Shown here piece after piece: positions 34,213-45,493 of a DNA stretch of 64,000 bases. The DNA is taken from contig CM077671.1 in the NCBI GenBank assembly GCA_039707655.1, positions 301,134,509 through 301,198,508 of the forward strand. Direction: 5' to 3'. Positions within the stretch are counted from its first letter, which is position 1, and each line of letters opens with the position of its first letter. The translations under genes were made by a program, and so were the position numbers. The notes beneath the pieces were generated by a model. The model worked only from the letters and a program-made list of their open reading frames with translations. It ran no database searches and was not told the DNA's origin. The DNA is from Elymus sibiricus. Its lineage: Eukaryota; Streptophyta; Magnoliopsida; Poales; Poaceae.

Positions 34213-37200
34213 ATGTCAAAAACTTCCATCTGTAACTGGGTGCCTTCACAAGTTTCGGAAGAGGTGCTCAAACAATATGAGGACCAAGGTTTGTTGCCGT
34301 CCAAGGAGGCAATTGGATGGCGGGCTCCTCAAGGAGAAGCTCGTCCGAAACCTGGGAAAGGATAAGTTGTAATTTTCATAGATCACCTTTTCATAGGCTT
34401 TTCTCCCCCGGGGTCAAAATTCTTCCGGGATGTACTCAACTTCCTTTGCCTCCATCCGCAAGATTTGGCCCCTAACTCCATATCAAACCTATACTTATTT
34501 CAAGTCTTATGTGAGGTTTATCTGCAAATAGAACCCACTGTCCCACTCTTCCTAGAGTTCCTCTACTTGAATCGCCAGACTGAATTCACAGATGGTCCTT
34601 GCCAAGAATTAGGTGGAATTTCACTGCAAAAGCGTAGAGATGGCGGATTTCCTGCTGCTGTCCTGCCGAGTCACCCCAAAGGATGGGCTAAGACTTGGTT
34701 TTATTGTCGGAATACTGCTCTTGAGAATGAGAACTCCCTGCCGGGTTACAGACCAGACCGCCTTCCTATGGATTTTGACCTACCTGGCCGAGATTCTCAA
34801 GAAATGTTTGATCAATTTGCTTTTGTATTTCCAAAACTGGCAGCTCTACAGGCTCGGGGTTTAACAGGAGTAGACCTGACCCGATGATGGGTATCCTGGA
34901 TGATCCTGCCGTTAAGCCGCCGAAATGACTTGATGTGCAACTATTCTGGCCGAGTGGATGATCCGCAATGATACAGTAAGATGGTTTTGACAGATGATGA
35001 CGTAAATAGAATCATAAAAAACCTGCTGGGAGAACCTCAGGCAATTTGTGATCAAGTTGGCTTGAAACCCTTTAACGCCCTCAACCCGGCTCCTTCGGTA
35101 AAAACCTCCAACAATCCTTTGACCGCTCTTTGTGGAACTTCTTTTAAATTTGAATGCTTTATTCTCTTACTTATATCAACAAACCTTGCAGGTGTCTTCT
35201 TCTTTCTAGAAGAAGAAAAGAAAAGTCCCCACTAGCAAGCCTAAAGCTGGCCTCAGCAAAAAGAAGAGCAAGGCGACTGTAGATGAGCCGTCATTTAGGG
35301 GCGAGTCTCCATTAGTTGATGCATCTATGGAGGTAATATTTGATGTCCTTAACCATTCCGTTATTGAAATCACTAATATCTTTGCTATCAGGGTGATGCT
35401 GCCACAAGCCGGGCTGACAATGTTGAGGTAATTTCTATCTCCTCCGGCTCGGAATCCTTGTCTCCTAGGAAGATAAGGCAGGTCATTCGGAAAGTAAGTT
35501 TTTCTCACCCAGATGCTTATTTGGATCCCGATTTTATTTTGAAGAAGACCCAACATGCCTCAAGGCACCAGACTCGGAGTAGTTCTGGTATTCTTGTAAC
35601 CGGCTTACCCAACAGACCGGCTGCTCGCAATCTGCAAGATGAGGTGCCTCACAGTCCAACTCCGTCTCGTCCCCAGGCTGTTCTTTTTAAACAACCTCTC
35701 AATCCTGCTGATTCAAATTACCAGGAATCACCCCCTTCATCTGGCGACTCAACTGCCATGAAGTTGCCACCCTTTGTTATTAACCAAGGGTAAGTTTTTC
35801 CTTCTTTGTATCATATGTTTGTTTACTGAACTCTGAGTTTGCATATACTTTATTCTGCCCTCTTGTTTTGTAGGGCCAAGGCCAAGAAAAAGAAACTTGG
35901 CGAATCATCTACCAATCCTGAAGTCATTGAGTCGGAAAATCCAGACGCGACGGCTCCTGAAGCCACTGAGCATGTTAAAAGACATCAAAAAATCCAAGTC
36001 AATTTGCCTCCTCGGCCTGAAAAAACACCTGCTACTTCGCGTATGGATGTTCAAACTGACCCGGTAACCAACACTGATCCGTCCATTCCTCAGGGTCCTG
36101 CTGAAAACGTTTCTTGTGACAAGGATGCAGCAGTCACCATTACTGGGTCAGGTTATACCGCTCCAGGACCCTCTAATGTACTGGCAAAACTTGTTGCCAA
36201 GGAGGAAACTGTCCTGCCTGACAAGGGAAAAGCTAAACTGGGGCTTCTAAGTTATGGAGCTTTCAGTATCGAAGAACTACAAACTGGTTATCTAGAGAGT
36301 CTCTCTGCAAGCCGGCAAGTGGAAGTTGACCTTGTGAACATGATGAAAATAAGATATGAGGTATGCTTAGCCTTGCTGTATATTCCATGTTCCATATATC
36401 CTCCAGCAGCCCCCAAGGGCCGACTCATTTTTTTTTGAAATGAGTCGGGTCTTTATGTTGATAGAAGAATTCGACCCATAGCCCCCAAGGGCCGGCTCAT
36501 CTTCTTGAAATGAGTCGGTTCTTCATATTCATAGAAGATTTCGACCTCTAGCCTCCAAGGGCTGGCTCATTTTCTTAAAATGAGTCGGGTCTTCATATTC
36601 ATAGAAGAATTCGACCTCTAGCCTCCAAGGGCCAGCTAATTTTCTTAAAATGAGTCGGGTCTTCATACTCATAGAAGAATTCGACCTCTAGCCTCCAAGG
36701 GCCGGCTCATTTTCTTAAAATGAGTCAGGTATTTGATAATTGTATTCTTTAGAGAAAATTGATATGCATTAGCCCCCAAGTGTCAAGTATATTGCTTGCA
36801 ATCTTCTTGAGACTTTGCTCGTCAATCATACTGTATTTGCACTGTTAATCACTGTGGTATCTTGGAATACAGGAAACTCTGAAAACAGTTGAAGCTAATG
36901 TGACTGGGTTGAAAAAGGACCTTGCAGTGGGACAAACTGCCCGGGCAGAGCTAGAATAGAAACTGCAGTTATCCTTGGAGCATCTGGAGAAAACCAAGGC
37001 AGGCTTTGAAAAAGAGAGGAAATCATTTGAAGCCGAGAAAACTGCCTTGATCCAGCGTGCTGAAAAAGCTAAGAATTATTTGAAAACAGTCTCTCAAGAA
37101 TTGTTCGGGTTAAAACGGCATATTGACCACATGACTCAAGCCATCTTCGGCGAGTATATTGAGAAACCTTTTGTTAATCCATCTAATACAAATCATGAAG

Positions 37201-37887
37201 ATAAGTCGCCCGGCGACTTATGCACTTGAATTTTTTGCATGCCATCACACGTGCAATCTTCAGGATAATTGCTTGCTAAAGCTCAAGGCTGTATATGCAT
37301 TAACGGAGAAGCTCTACACTGGAAGCTTATGCACAATCAAAGCTGTCATGGGGAACAAGGAGCCGGTAAGGCTCATAAAATATGTGCTAACATTCCTCTC
37401 GACAATCCCAAGGCAGATTGGAGAACTCAAAAGATCAGCTACATGAGCCGGAGCTACATATTCCTTGAGTCGAGCTTTGGCTTACACTGCAGAGCTTGAC
37501 CCGGCGGAGATGGCTAGAGGATTTCCAGCGTTGAAGGCTGACGGGTCAAATTTTACTGAGGATGATTATCTGCAGTGCGTCAAGGAGGCTCGGGTATTTG
37601 CTAGTCAGCTTGTGAATGACAGGTCACTGAAAAGCTATCCAGTGTATGACTCAAATAACACCCGAGTTCAGTCGCCCGTGTTTAAATCAGTTAGCCTGAC
37701 TCCACAACGCCAGAAGCAGCTTTTCGCCCCTGACGTTGACCCATCTCCCGTTTTGAATGAAGAAGCCATATTTGAAGCCTTGACCCCCTGCAACTGAAAC
37801 TTGGAGGACCTGCAGATCGTAGATCTGGAAACTTAGGCTGAGGACAACCCGGAGATGTCCCATGCGCCAAACCAAACTGAAGATTGA
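34213..37887 (+). pseudogene. Multi-exon antisense gene of Tat-M (plant 'gypsy-type transposon' domain)
   Basis: The gene runs opposite to the retrotransposon. From ATG 34213 (start MSKTSICNWVPSQ) one frame continues through exons 34213-35097, 35192-35332, 35392-35789, 35874-36360, 36873-about 37190 and 37264-37887. The first four introns have GT-AG ends and keep phase exactly; the fifth donor is unresolved. Exon 1 resembles the putative gypsy-type transposon family (Pfam Transposase_28), with FFRDVLNFL and a GWAKTWFY motif. Exon 2 is Lys-rich (KKKRK, possibly a nuclear signal). Exon 5 is a coiled coil (EKERKSFEAEKTAL). Eight in-frame stops (34363, 34885, 34969, 35207, 36957, 37444, 37795, 37834) but no frameshift were found before the final TGA at 37885. 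The function is unknown. Confidence 0.7.
36409..36730. repeat. 70-bp tandem repeats with internal hairpin, within an intron
   Basis: The motif GCCTCCAAGGGCC starts at 36409, 36481, 36551, 36621 and 36691. Each unit carries CTCATTTT-CTT-AAAATGAG, a perfect 8-bp stem with a 3-base loop in the later copies. The array fills most of intron 4 (36361-36872) of the antisense gene. Confidence 0.9.
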
Positions 37888-38770
37888 CTCGGAGAGCATA
37901 GAGGCCTGGTTACAAAAAACCTGTGATTTTCATTACTCGGGTCTGAAGTGTCTTGTAATATGCTTAAAACTATAATCAATTTACCTGTGTCATGCCTTCG
38001 TGTACGCCTTTCAACTCTGCATCTTGTCTTGATGACAGATTTTATGTATGATCAAACTTTGTCCTCATCTTGATCTGTCTTGGCTGGTTTTGCTCAATAT
38101 ACTTGTTGCTTGGAGCTGTATGCACAGGTTACCGTAACGTGATGTCTGAAAGATTCTTTTTGCAATTCTTTGTAGAAATATATTTTTAACTGGTCATAAT
38201 ACGATCGCAGTTCCATAACCCGGTACCCTCACATGAGTCGGATTTAAAAATAATGTTTTATTCTAGAAGAGTCAGCATAACAAAACTTGTAATAGGCCGA
38301 CTCAATGTGACTCGGTAAAAAAGACTTGCTTTCGAGGCTCAAGTCTTGCTTCAATGAAGCGGGTATGATAACCCATGGTTTATCCTAGCTCTCTGTATGT
38401 CGGCTCTCACATGACTCATACCGATGCTTTAACCTTGAAAAGTTCAGGGTCCATCAAGGATTGACTTATCAAGAGTACATGGGGTCATCTGATCGGAGTC
38501 GCATCAAACACACATGCAGGTTTAACCATACATTATGGCATATTTATTTTGCCGGGTCAAGAGGGTGAGAAAGCTAAACTCGATGAGTTGGAAGCCCCCA
38601 AATGCCCTATGTTCCAAACAATAAAGACTCATGGTCAATCTTATAGGCTGAAACGGCACAGACCCCGAGTTTCGAGGGTGCCGGCTTTATTATATTTGAA
38701 CATATAGAAGTATTTACAAAATTGCTAAGGAAAAAGAGGGGAGGAAATACAAAATGATGAGCCGGTAGCT
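37888..38770. other. Non-coding spacer between converging antisense gene and Tat-M pol
   Basis: About 880 bp between the two 3' ends. It carries AT-rich polyadenylation-like sequence on the plus strand near 37950-37980 and an AATAAA on the minus strand near 38690. No gene is supported. Confidence 0.5.
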
Positions 38771-39931
38771 CTAAGTATAGTAAGGCCGAAGTTGAGCAAT
38801 GTTCCAAGGTCGGGTCGTCTCTTCTATAGAGGTGTATGATCCTGGTCGCAGATCTATTATATAATAGGAACCATTGTGAAGGTTTTTGCTGACCACGAAA
38901 GGACCTTCCCAAGGCGGCGAAAGCTTATGCATCCCTGTTTGATCTTAAATCAAAGGAAGCACTAAGTCGCCCTCTTGAAAGGTGCGACTTTTAACTCTAT
39001 GGCTATGATAGCGATGCAGGTCTTGCTGATATAAAGCTGATCTGGCTGCTGCCAAGTCGCATTCTTCCTCCAAGGCGTCCAAAGAATCCTGATGTGCTTG
39101 TTCATTATCTGTCTCAACATAAGAGGCGACTCGAGGAGAATCATGACGGATATCACTCGGCAAAACCGCCTCAACTTCGTATACCAGGAAGAAGGGCGTG
39201 TAACCAGTAGACCTGTTTGGAGTCGTTCTAATGCTCCAAAGTACCGAAGGAAGTTCCTCAATCCAACAGCCTGGGGTACGTTGTAATGGAACCATGAGCC
39301 GGGGCTTAATCCCTCTTAAGATCTCTTGATTAGCTTGCTCGGCTTGTCCATTGGATTGTGGGTGCGCCACTGCTGCTAAGTCAAGCCGGATATGCTCTTT
39401 CTGACAAAATTGCTCCATAGCTCCTTTGGATAGATTGGTGCCATTGTCAATAATGATACTTTTAGGATAACCGAAACGGTAGATTAACTTCTTCACAAAC
39501 TTAACGGATGTTTCTGCATCACAACTGCTGACTTGCTCTGCTTCAATCCATTTGGTGAACTTATCAACCGCCACCAGTAGGTGAGTCTTTTTATCAGAAG
39601 ACATTTTGAATGGGCCGACCAAATCGAGCCCCCAAACTACGAACGACCAAGTAATTGGGATCGTGCATAGTTCCTGAGCCGACACATGGGCTTGATGAGC
39701 AAACTTTTGACACCCATCGCACATGCGCACGATATCTTCTGTGTCTGTATGAGCCGTCAGCCAATAAAACCCATGGCGAAAAGCTTTGGCCACCAAAGAT
39801 CTTGAGCCGGCGTGATGCCCACAGTCACCAGCGTGGATCTCATTGAGGATTTCTTGTCCTTCCTCTGGGGAGACACAACATTGAAAAACACTTGTGCTAC
39901 TCCATCGGAACTCGCCCCTGATGATAGTCAT
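38771..39931 (-). pseudogene. Tat-M integrase, C-terminal pol
   Basis: The minus strand is open for 328 codons (39931 to 38945). It has the zinc finger HAGDCGHHAGSR ... CDGCQK and the catalytic core WGLDLVGPF, IIIDNGT and SNGQAEQANQEIL, giving D, D and E. A TAA at 38945 interrupts the frame, which continues with QTGMHKLSPPWEGPF to the usual pol end at 38771. Inserts retroelement DNA into the genome when intact. Only the single stop separates this part from a full integrase. Confidence 0.9.
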
Positions 39932-39989
39932 AGACTTGGATCACCGGATTATCTGACGAGCCTCGACCTCCAGCTCTGGCAGTTCACCT

Positions 39990-40460
39990 CTAGTTAAATT
40001 GGCCAGGTACGGGACTATCCAGTCTGGAATAGCATGAAGAGCTGCCACCAAGTCTTATCGAGGGGCTATGAAGGACATCCAGAAAAACGTTCGGAGGAAC
40101 TGGCTTCCACTGAGAGCCGAGCCGTGATAATGCATCAGCCGCATCGTTTTGCCGCCGATCTATATGGTCGACTTGATAGCCTTGAAAATGACCTGCCACA
40201 TCCGAGACTGCCCGTCGGTAAGCCGCCATCAAGGGATCTTTAGAGTCCCAAGTCCCTGAAACTTGCCGAGTCACCAAATCTGAGTCGCCCAAACATCTGA
40301 TCCGACTGAGATTCATCTCTTTAGCCATTCTAAGTCCGTGCAAGAGGTCCTCATATTTGGCTGCATTGTTAGTACATGGGAACATGAGCCATAAAACATA
40401 ACAAAAATTGTCACGTTTCGGAGAAGATATAACAACTCCAGCCCCCGAGCCCTCCAAGTG
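39990..40460 (-). pseudogene. Tat-M second (archaeal-type) RNase H domain
   Basis: About 155 codons with GSGAGVVISSPK, CTNNAAKYEDLLHGL, CLGDSDLV and DHIDRRQNDAADALS. These are the D/E/D/D-type motifs of the additional RNase H typical of the Tat lineage. It degrades RNA in RNA-DNA hybrids. A frame change separates it from the first RNase H and from integrase. Confidence 0.8.
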
Positions 40461-41511
40461 CCTGGATCCATCAAAGTGTATAGTCTAGTAGGTGTTATCT
40501 GGCCTATCTTCTGGAATCTGCAACTCTGTCCAATCATTGATGAAATCGACCAAAGCTTGAGACTTGATGGCTATACGGGGCACGTATTTCATGTGGTGAG
40601 GGCCAAGCTCGATTGCCCACTTGGCGATTCGGCCAGTAGCCTCCCGATTCTGTATAATGTCTCCAAGAGGCGCTGAACTGACCACTGTAATTGGATGTTC
40701 CTAAAAATATCAGCTTCCGGCTCGCCATGAACACTCCAAAAACCAGCTTCTGCCAATGTTGATATCGTTGCTTGGACAAGGTTAAAACTTCACTAACGAA
40801 GTAGACCGATCGCTGAACCGGATACTCCTTTCATGCCTCCTTCCTTTCAATGACAACCCCGACACTCATCGCCCTTGAATTAGCGACAATGTACAGGAGC
40901 ATGGGCTCTTTTGTCAATCGGAGCGGCTAAAACGTGCGGCTCAATCAACAGCTTCTTGAGAGCTTCAAAAGCTTCGTTAGCCGCGTCGGTCCAGACAAAC
41001 TTGTCCATTTTCCTTAACAACTGGTAGAGGGGAATCGCCTTCTCACAAGGCGGCTTATAAAACGGCTTAATGTTGCTATGCGGCCAGCCATGCGCTGGAC
41101 CTGGTTTATGTTAGCCGGCTTAGCCAATGAGGTAACTGCTTTGATCTTGTCCGGGTTAGCTTCAATGCCTCGCTCAGACACAAGGACTCCCAATAGTTTG
41201 CCCGCAGGAACACCGAAGACGCATTTCGCCGGGTTGAGCTTCATTTGGTACACCCGTAGATTATCAAACGTCTCCTTAAGATCGTCTAAGAGCGTCTCCT
41301 TCTTGTGGGATTTCACCATGATATCATCAACATAAGCATGAACGTTACGCCAGATTTGTGAGTGAAGGCAATTCTGAACACAGCGTTGATAAGTTGCCCC
41401 GGCGCTTTAAAGCCCGAAGGGCATAGAGACATATATATCAGAGACCTCCAAAGGGAGTTATGAAAGCCGTCTTCTCTTTATCCTCCTTTGCCATCTTGAT
41501 CTGGTGATAAC
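40461..41511 (-). pseudogene. Tat-M reverse transcriptase (partial) and first RNase H
   Basis: Reverse transcriptase pieces on the minus strand include YHQIKMAKED, MPFG, AYVDDIMVKS (catalytic YVDD, near 41320) and the thumb region MKLNPAKCVFGVPAGKLLG with RGIEANPDKIKA. The gypsy RNase H ends near 40490 with IIQNREATGRIAKWAIEL. Frameshifts and stops are present. The N-terminal half is missing because Athila-2 inserted at 41511. Confidence 0.85.
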
Positions 41512-42930
41512 TGATACGTCTTCGTCGTATATACTTTTCCTCACACTTTTGCCCTTGTTTTGGACTCTAATTTGCATGATTTGAATGAAACTAACCCGGA
41601 CTGACGCTGTTTTCAGCAGAACTACCATGGTGTTGTTTTTGTTCAAAAATAAAAGTTCTCGAAACTGGACGAAACTTTTTGGAGATTTATTTTAGAATAA
41701 ATAAAAAATACTGGAGCCAAGAACCACCAGAGGGGGGGCCCTGGCTGGGCAAGATACACCAGGGCGCGCCAGCCCCACCCTCCCAGGCACGCCCTTGTGG
41801 GTTGTGCCAACCTCGTGGCCCCACTGACACTAATTCCAGCGCTATAAATTCCAATTTTCAGAGAAAAAAATCAGGGAGAAAGTTTCATTGCCTTTTACGA
41901 TACGGAGCCGCTGCCACCTCCTGTTCTTCATCAGGAGGCCAAATCTGGAGCCCGTTTGGGGCTCTAGAGAGGGGAATCTTCGGTCTTCGTCATCATCAAC
42001 CCTTCTCCATCGCCAATTCCATGATGCTCCCCACCGTGAGTGAGTAATTCCTTCGTAGGCTTGCTGGTCAGTGAGGAGTTGGATGAGATTCATCATGTAA
42101 TCGAGTTAGTTTTGTTAGGGCTTGATCCCTAGTATCCACTATGTTCTGAGATTGATGTTGATATGATTATGCCATGCTTAATGCTTGTCACTAGGGCCCG
42201 AGTGCCATGATTTCAGATCTGAACCGTTTATGTTATCACCATTATATCTATGTTCTTGATCCGATCTTGCTAGTCATATGCACCTATTACGTGTAATGAT
42301 CCGTCAACCCCATAGTGACAATATTTGGGATACTTCACGGTGATGACCGTAGTTTGAGGAGTTCATGTATTCACTATGTGTTAATGCTTTGTTCAGGTTC
42401 TCTATTAAAAGGAGGCCTTAATATCCCTTAGTTTCCTTATGGACTCCGCTGCCACGGGAGGGTAGGACAAAAGATGTCATGCAAGTTCTTTTCCATAAGC
42501 ACGTAGGACTATTTACGGAATACATGCCTACATTACATTTATGAACTGGAGCTAGTTCCGTCTCGCCCTAGGTTATGATTGTTATATGATGAATATCATC
42601 CAACGAGTTCACCGATCCAGTGCCTACGAGTTTTCCACATATTGTTCTTGTTAAGCTACTACTGTTGTTGCTACTGTTACACTTGCTACAAAGCTATTGC
42701 TATCACTGTTACCGTTACCGTTACTGCTGCTACTGCTACTCAAACTATCATACTACTGTGCTACTAATCACTCTGCTGCAGATATTTAATCTCCAAGTGT
42801 GGTTGAATTGACAACTCAGCTGGTAATACTCTCAAATATTCTTTGGCTCCCCTTGTGGCGAATCCATAAATTTGGGTCGAATACTCTACCCTCGAAAACT
42901 GTTACGATCCCCTATACTTGTGGGTTATCA
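41512..42930 (+). mobile_element. Athila-2 5' LTR
   Basis: 1,419 bp from TGATACGTCTTCG to GGGTTATCA, same layout as the Athila-1 LTRs. TATAAATT at 41843-41850 is the likely TATA box. A CTG/TAC-rich low-complexity run lies at 42650-42740. Confidence 0.9.
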
Positions 42931-42941
42931 AGACCTTTTTC

Positions 42942-42960
42942 TGGCGCCGTCGCCGGGGAG
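42942..42960 (+). other. Primer-binding site of Athila-2 (tRNA-Asp)
   Basis: TGGCGCCGTCGCCGGGGAG follows the LTR by 11 bp and is complementary to the 3' end of plant tRNA-Asp, the primer used by Athila elements. Confidence 0.85.
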
Positions 42961-43008
42961 CATAGCTATATTTGTTGAGTCACTTGGGATTTATATCAAT
43001 TGATCACT

Positions 43009-44682
43009 ATGAAGAATCTGAAAGATCCAAAGACCAAGATTTTTCCCTCTAAGACGAGGGGTGGTAAGAAACTGCCATCTAGCTCTGCACATGATTCACC
43101 TTCTATTATGAGTAAGCTTGCAACACCACCACATGTTAGTAATCCTGATATGTCGCAAGTTATTGGTGATGCTACTTCTGCTATGAATGATGCTTATGTT
43201 AATGCTATTACCATGCTTGATGATAATGTGCCAGTAGGAGAATTTCTTGATGAACAAATTGCTAGAGTTAAAGAGAATGAAACTACTAAAACTGATGAGA
43301 TTGCTAAAACTAATGAAGCCTATGAAACTGATGACGACTATGAAACACCTATTAGTCCTAGTTCTCCTCGATATAAAATGCCTAAGGTACCTGAAGGTTA
43401 TGTTATGGATGAGGAGGTAACTAGAGAAATTCTTTCTTGCAAGGATAGAAATGATCTTAAGAAATTGCTACACAAGTATAAGGAAAAGGCTTTGAATGCT
43501 AGAATGAAATGTGATCCTAAGTTTGCCACTTCACCTATCTTTATTACCGACAAGGATTATGAATTCTCTGTCGACCCAGAGTTAATTACTTTGGTTGAAT
43601 ATGATCCTTTCCATGGCTATGAAACTGAAACTGTAGTGGCACTCCTTACTAAGCTGAATGATATAGCCACCCTCTTTGCTCATGATGAGAAGATTCGTTA
43701 CTATTATATTCTTAAGTTATTTCCGTTCTCATTAAAGGGTGATGCTAAGATATGGTACAATACTCTTACTCCTGGTTGTGTGCGTAGTCCCCAGGATATG
43801 ATTTACTATTTCTCTAAAAAATATTTTCCTGCTCATAAGAAACAAGCTGCCTTACAGGAAATATTTAACTTTGTGCAAATTGAAGAAGAGAGTCTCCGAC
43901 AAGCTTGGGGGAGGCTTCTCCAGTTGCTTAATGCTTTGCCTGATCACCCTCTCAAGAAAAATGAAATACTTGATATCTTCTATAATGGACTAACCAATGC
44001 TTCTAGGGACTTCCTAGATAGTTGTGCTGGTTGTGTTTTCAGGGAACGAACTGTTGAACAAGCTGAGGAATTATTGAATAACATATTGAAGAATTATGAT
44101 GATTGGACTCTTCCTGAACCACCGCCTAAACCCACTCCGAAGAAGAGGGGTATCTTATTTCTCAGTCCTGAAGATATGCAAGAGGCAAAGAAATCTATGA
44201 AAGAAAAAGGTATTAAAGCTGAGGATGTCAAGATTTTACCACCTATTGAAGAAATACATGGCCTTGACACACCACTACATCCACAGGTGGTAAAGGTAAA
44301 TTCTTTATTAAAGTTTGATGAAGGTGATATCCCTTACAATAAACATCCTAGTCAGTGCTTATATGAGTTTGACAACTATATTATGAAGCAAGATCATTTT
44401 AATGCACATGTCCTGAAACAATTGGAATATAACTCTGATATGATTGCTCGCTTGAGTGATTTGCTATTTAGAATCAGTTATGATGTTAGAGGTATAGGAA
44501 AGCATGCCTCTATGATTCAAACTCGGTTAGAACAAGTTGCTAAGTCTCAAAAAGAATTTCTTGATGAAATGAATAATAACATGAATGATTTTGCTGCACG
44601 AGTAGTAACTAGAGGAGGTAGATTGACCCAAGAACCACTTTATCCTGAAGGTCATCCTAAAAGAATTGAACAAGACTCTTAG
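43009..44682 (+). CDS. Athila-2 Gag polyprotein, open up to a TAG
   Basis: 557 codons from ATG 43009 (MKNLKDPK) with no frameshift. The N-terminal third is acidic and Thr/Ser-rich (EFLDEQIARVKEN). The retrotransposon gag core lies at about residues 240-365 (FPFSLKGDAKIWYNTL, YFSKKYFPAHKKQ, FYNGLTNASRDFLDSC). The C-terminal part has helices with DMIARLSDL and ends RIEQDS. No CCHC zinc knuckle was seen. Gag forms the particle in which reverse transcription takes place. The frame stops at TAG 44680-44682 and then continues open into protease, as in Athila-1 at the same site. Confidence 0.85.
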   Translation: MKNLKDPKTKIFPSKTRGGKKLPSSSAHDSPSIMSKLATPPHVSNPDMSQVIGDATSAMNDAYVNAITMLDDNVPVGEFLDEQIARVKENETTKTDEIAKTNEAYETDDDYETPISPSSPRYKMPKVPEGYVMDEEVTREILSCKDRNDLKKLLHKYKEKALNARMKCDPKFATSPIFITDKDYEFSVDPELITLVEYDPFHGYETETVVALLTKLNDIATLFAHDEKIRYYYILKLFPFSLKGDAKIWYNTLTPGCVRSPQDMIYYFSKKYFPAHKKQAALQEIFNFVQIEEESLRQAWGRLLQLLNALPDHPLKKNEILDIFYNGLTNASRDFLDSCAGCVFRERTVEQAEELLNNILKNYDDWTLPEPPPKPTPKKRGILFLSPEDMQEAKKSMKEKGIKAEDVKILPPIEEIHGLDTPLHPQVVKVNSLLKFDEGDIPYNKHPSQCLYEFDNYIMKQDHFNAHVLKQLEYNSDMIARLSDLLFRISYDVRGIGKHASMIQTRLEQVAKSQKEFLDEMNNNMNDFAARVVTRGGRLTQEPLYPEGHPKRIEQDS

Positions 44683-45284
44683 GGACTTAATACTGATGCA
44701 CCTAGTCCTTCTAGAAAGAAAAAGAAAAAGAAAAATGATAGGACTATGCATAGCTCTAGTGAACCTGAGATACAAAAACCTCCTGATAATAATGATGTCT
44801 CTATTTCCGATGCTGAAACTCAGTCTGGGTATGAACATTCACCTAGTGATAATGATAATGATGGTGTTCATGAAGATGCTCAACCTAGCAATGATAAAGA
44901 ACCAGATAATGATGTTGAAATAGAGCCTGTTGCTGATCTTGATAACCCACAACCTAAAAATAAATGTTATGATAAAAGAGACTTTGTGGCTTGGAAACAT
45001 GGTAAAGAAAGAGAGACATGGGTTCAGATACCCATGCCATTTCCACCTAAGCCATCTAAGAAAAAGGAAGATGAAGAATTTGAGCGCTTTGCTGAAATGA
45101 TTAGGCCAGTCTTTTTGCGTACCCGCTTAAATGATATCTTAAAGATGGTCCCTTATGCAAAGTACATGAAAGACATCATCACTAATAAAAGAAAGATACC
45201 TGAAGCTGAAATCTCCACCATGCTTGCTAGTTATTCTTTTAAGGATGGAGTACCTAAAAAACTTGGAGATCCTGGAATACCAAC
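44683..45284 (+). CDS. Athila-2 pro region in frame after the gag TAG, truncated
   Basis: About 200 codons in the same frame as gag, starting with a Lys-run (KKKKKK) and an acidic linker, then KRDFVAWKHGKERETW and RLNDILKMVPYAKYMKDI. The frame ends where Tat-P inserted (45284), before the catalytic protease motif. It lacks its own early start codon, so expression would need readthrough of the TAG at 44680 or internal initiation. The sequence after 45284 in this frame belongs to the Tat-P LTR. Confidence 0.75.
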
Positions 45285-45493
45285 TATCGGCGTTCTGGGA
45301 ACGGGGGTACCTAGACCTGCCTGCCTACGGCCCAGGGCATGGCCCACCTCACCAGCCAATCACAACCAGACGCGGCCCCACTCAAGACAAGGCCCTCGCG
45401 AGGACCCTAGGCTCGCGAGGAGGAGCAGCATCAAGACCCGCAAGGGATGGGCCTCCCCAGGCCCTCTCCGGAGCAGCGGAGATCTCTATATAG
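45285..45493 (+). mobile_element. Tat-P 5' LTR, first part
   Basis: Begins TATCGGCGTTCTGG; the expected TG start has become TA. It interrupts the Athila-2 protease frame. It continues at 55061 after the Copia-2 insertion, and TATAG at 45489-45493 is the left half of the Copia-2 target duplication. Confidence 0.8.

Larger units (their letters stand above)
32626..41511 (-). mobile_element. Tat/Retand-type Ty3/gypsy element on the minus strand, 5' part missing (Tat-M)
   Basis: The 3' LTR is at 32626-33174. To its right follow an opposite-strand gene (34213-37887), then integrase, RNase H and part of reverse transcriptase read leftwards. Two RNase H domains and an antisense gene between pol and the 3' LTR are features of the Tat lineage (Ogre, Retand, Grande). 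The element is cut inside reverse transcriptase at 41511 by Athila-2. Its gag, protease and 5' LTR lie beyond the window. Confidence 0.85.
41512..45284 (+). mobile_element. Athila-type Ty3/gypsy element, left part (Athila-2)
   Basis: A second copy of the Athila-1 type: 5' LTR, intact primer site and a nearly intact gag-pro frame, cut at 45284 by Tat-P. The rest is beyond the window. ATAAC (41507-41511) is the candidate target duplication within the Tat-M reverse transcriptase. Its frame is far better preserved than that of Athila-1, so it is probably younger. Confidence 0.85.

Noticed and set aside
41458..41646. Short minus-strand frame across the Tat-M/Athila-2 junction
   Set aside because: It joins sequence of two different elements across an insertion boundary.
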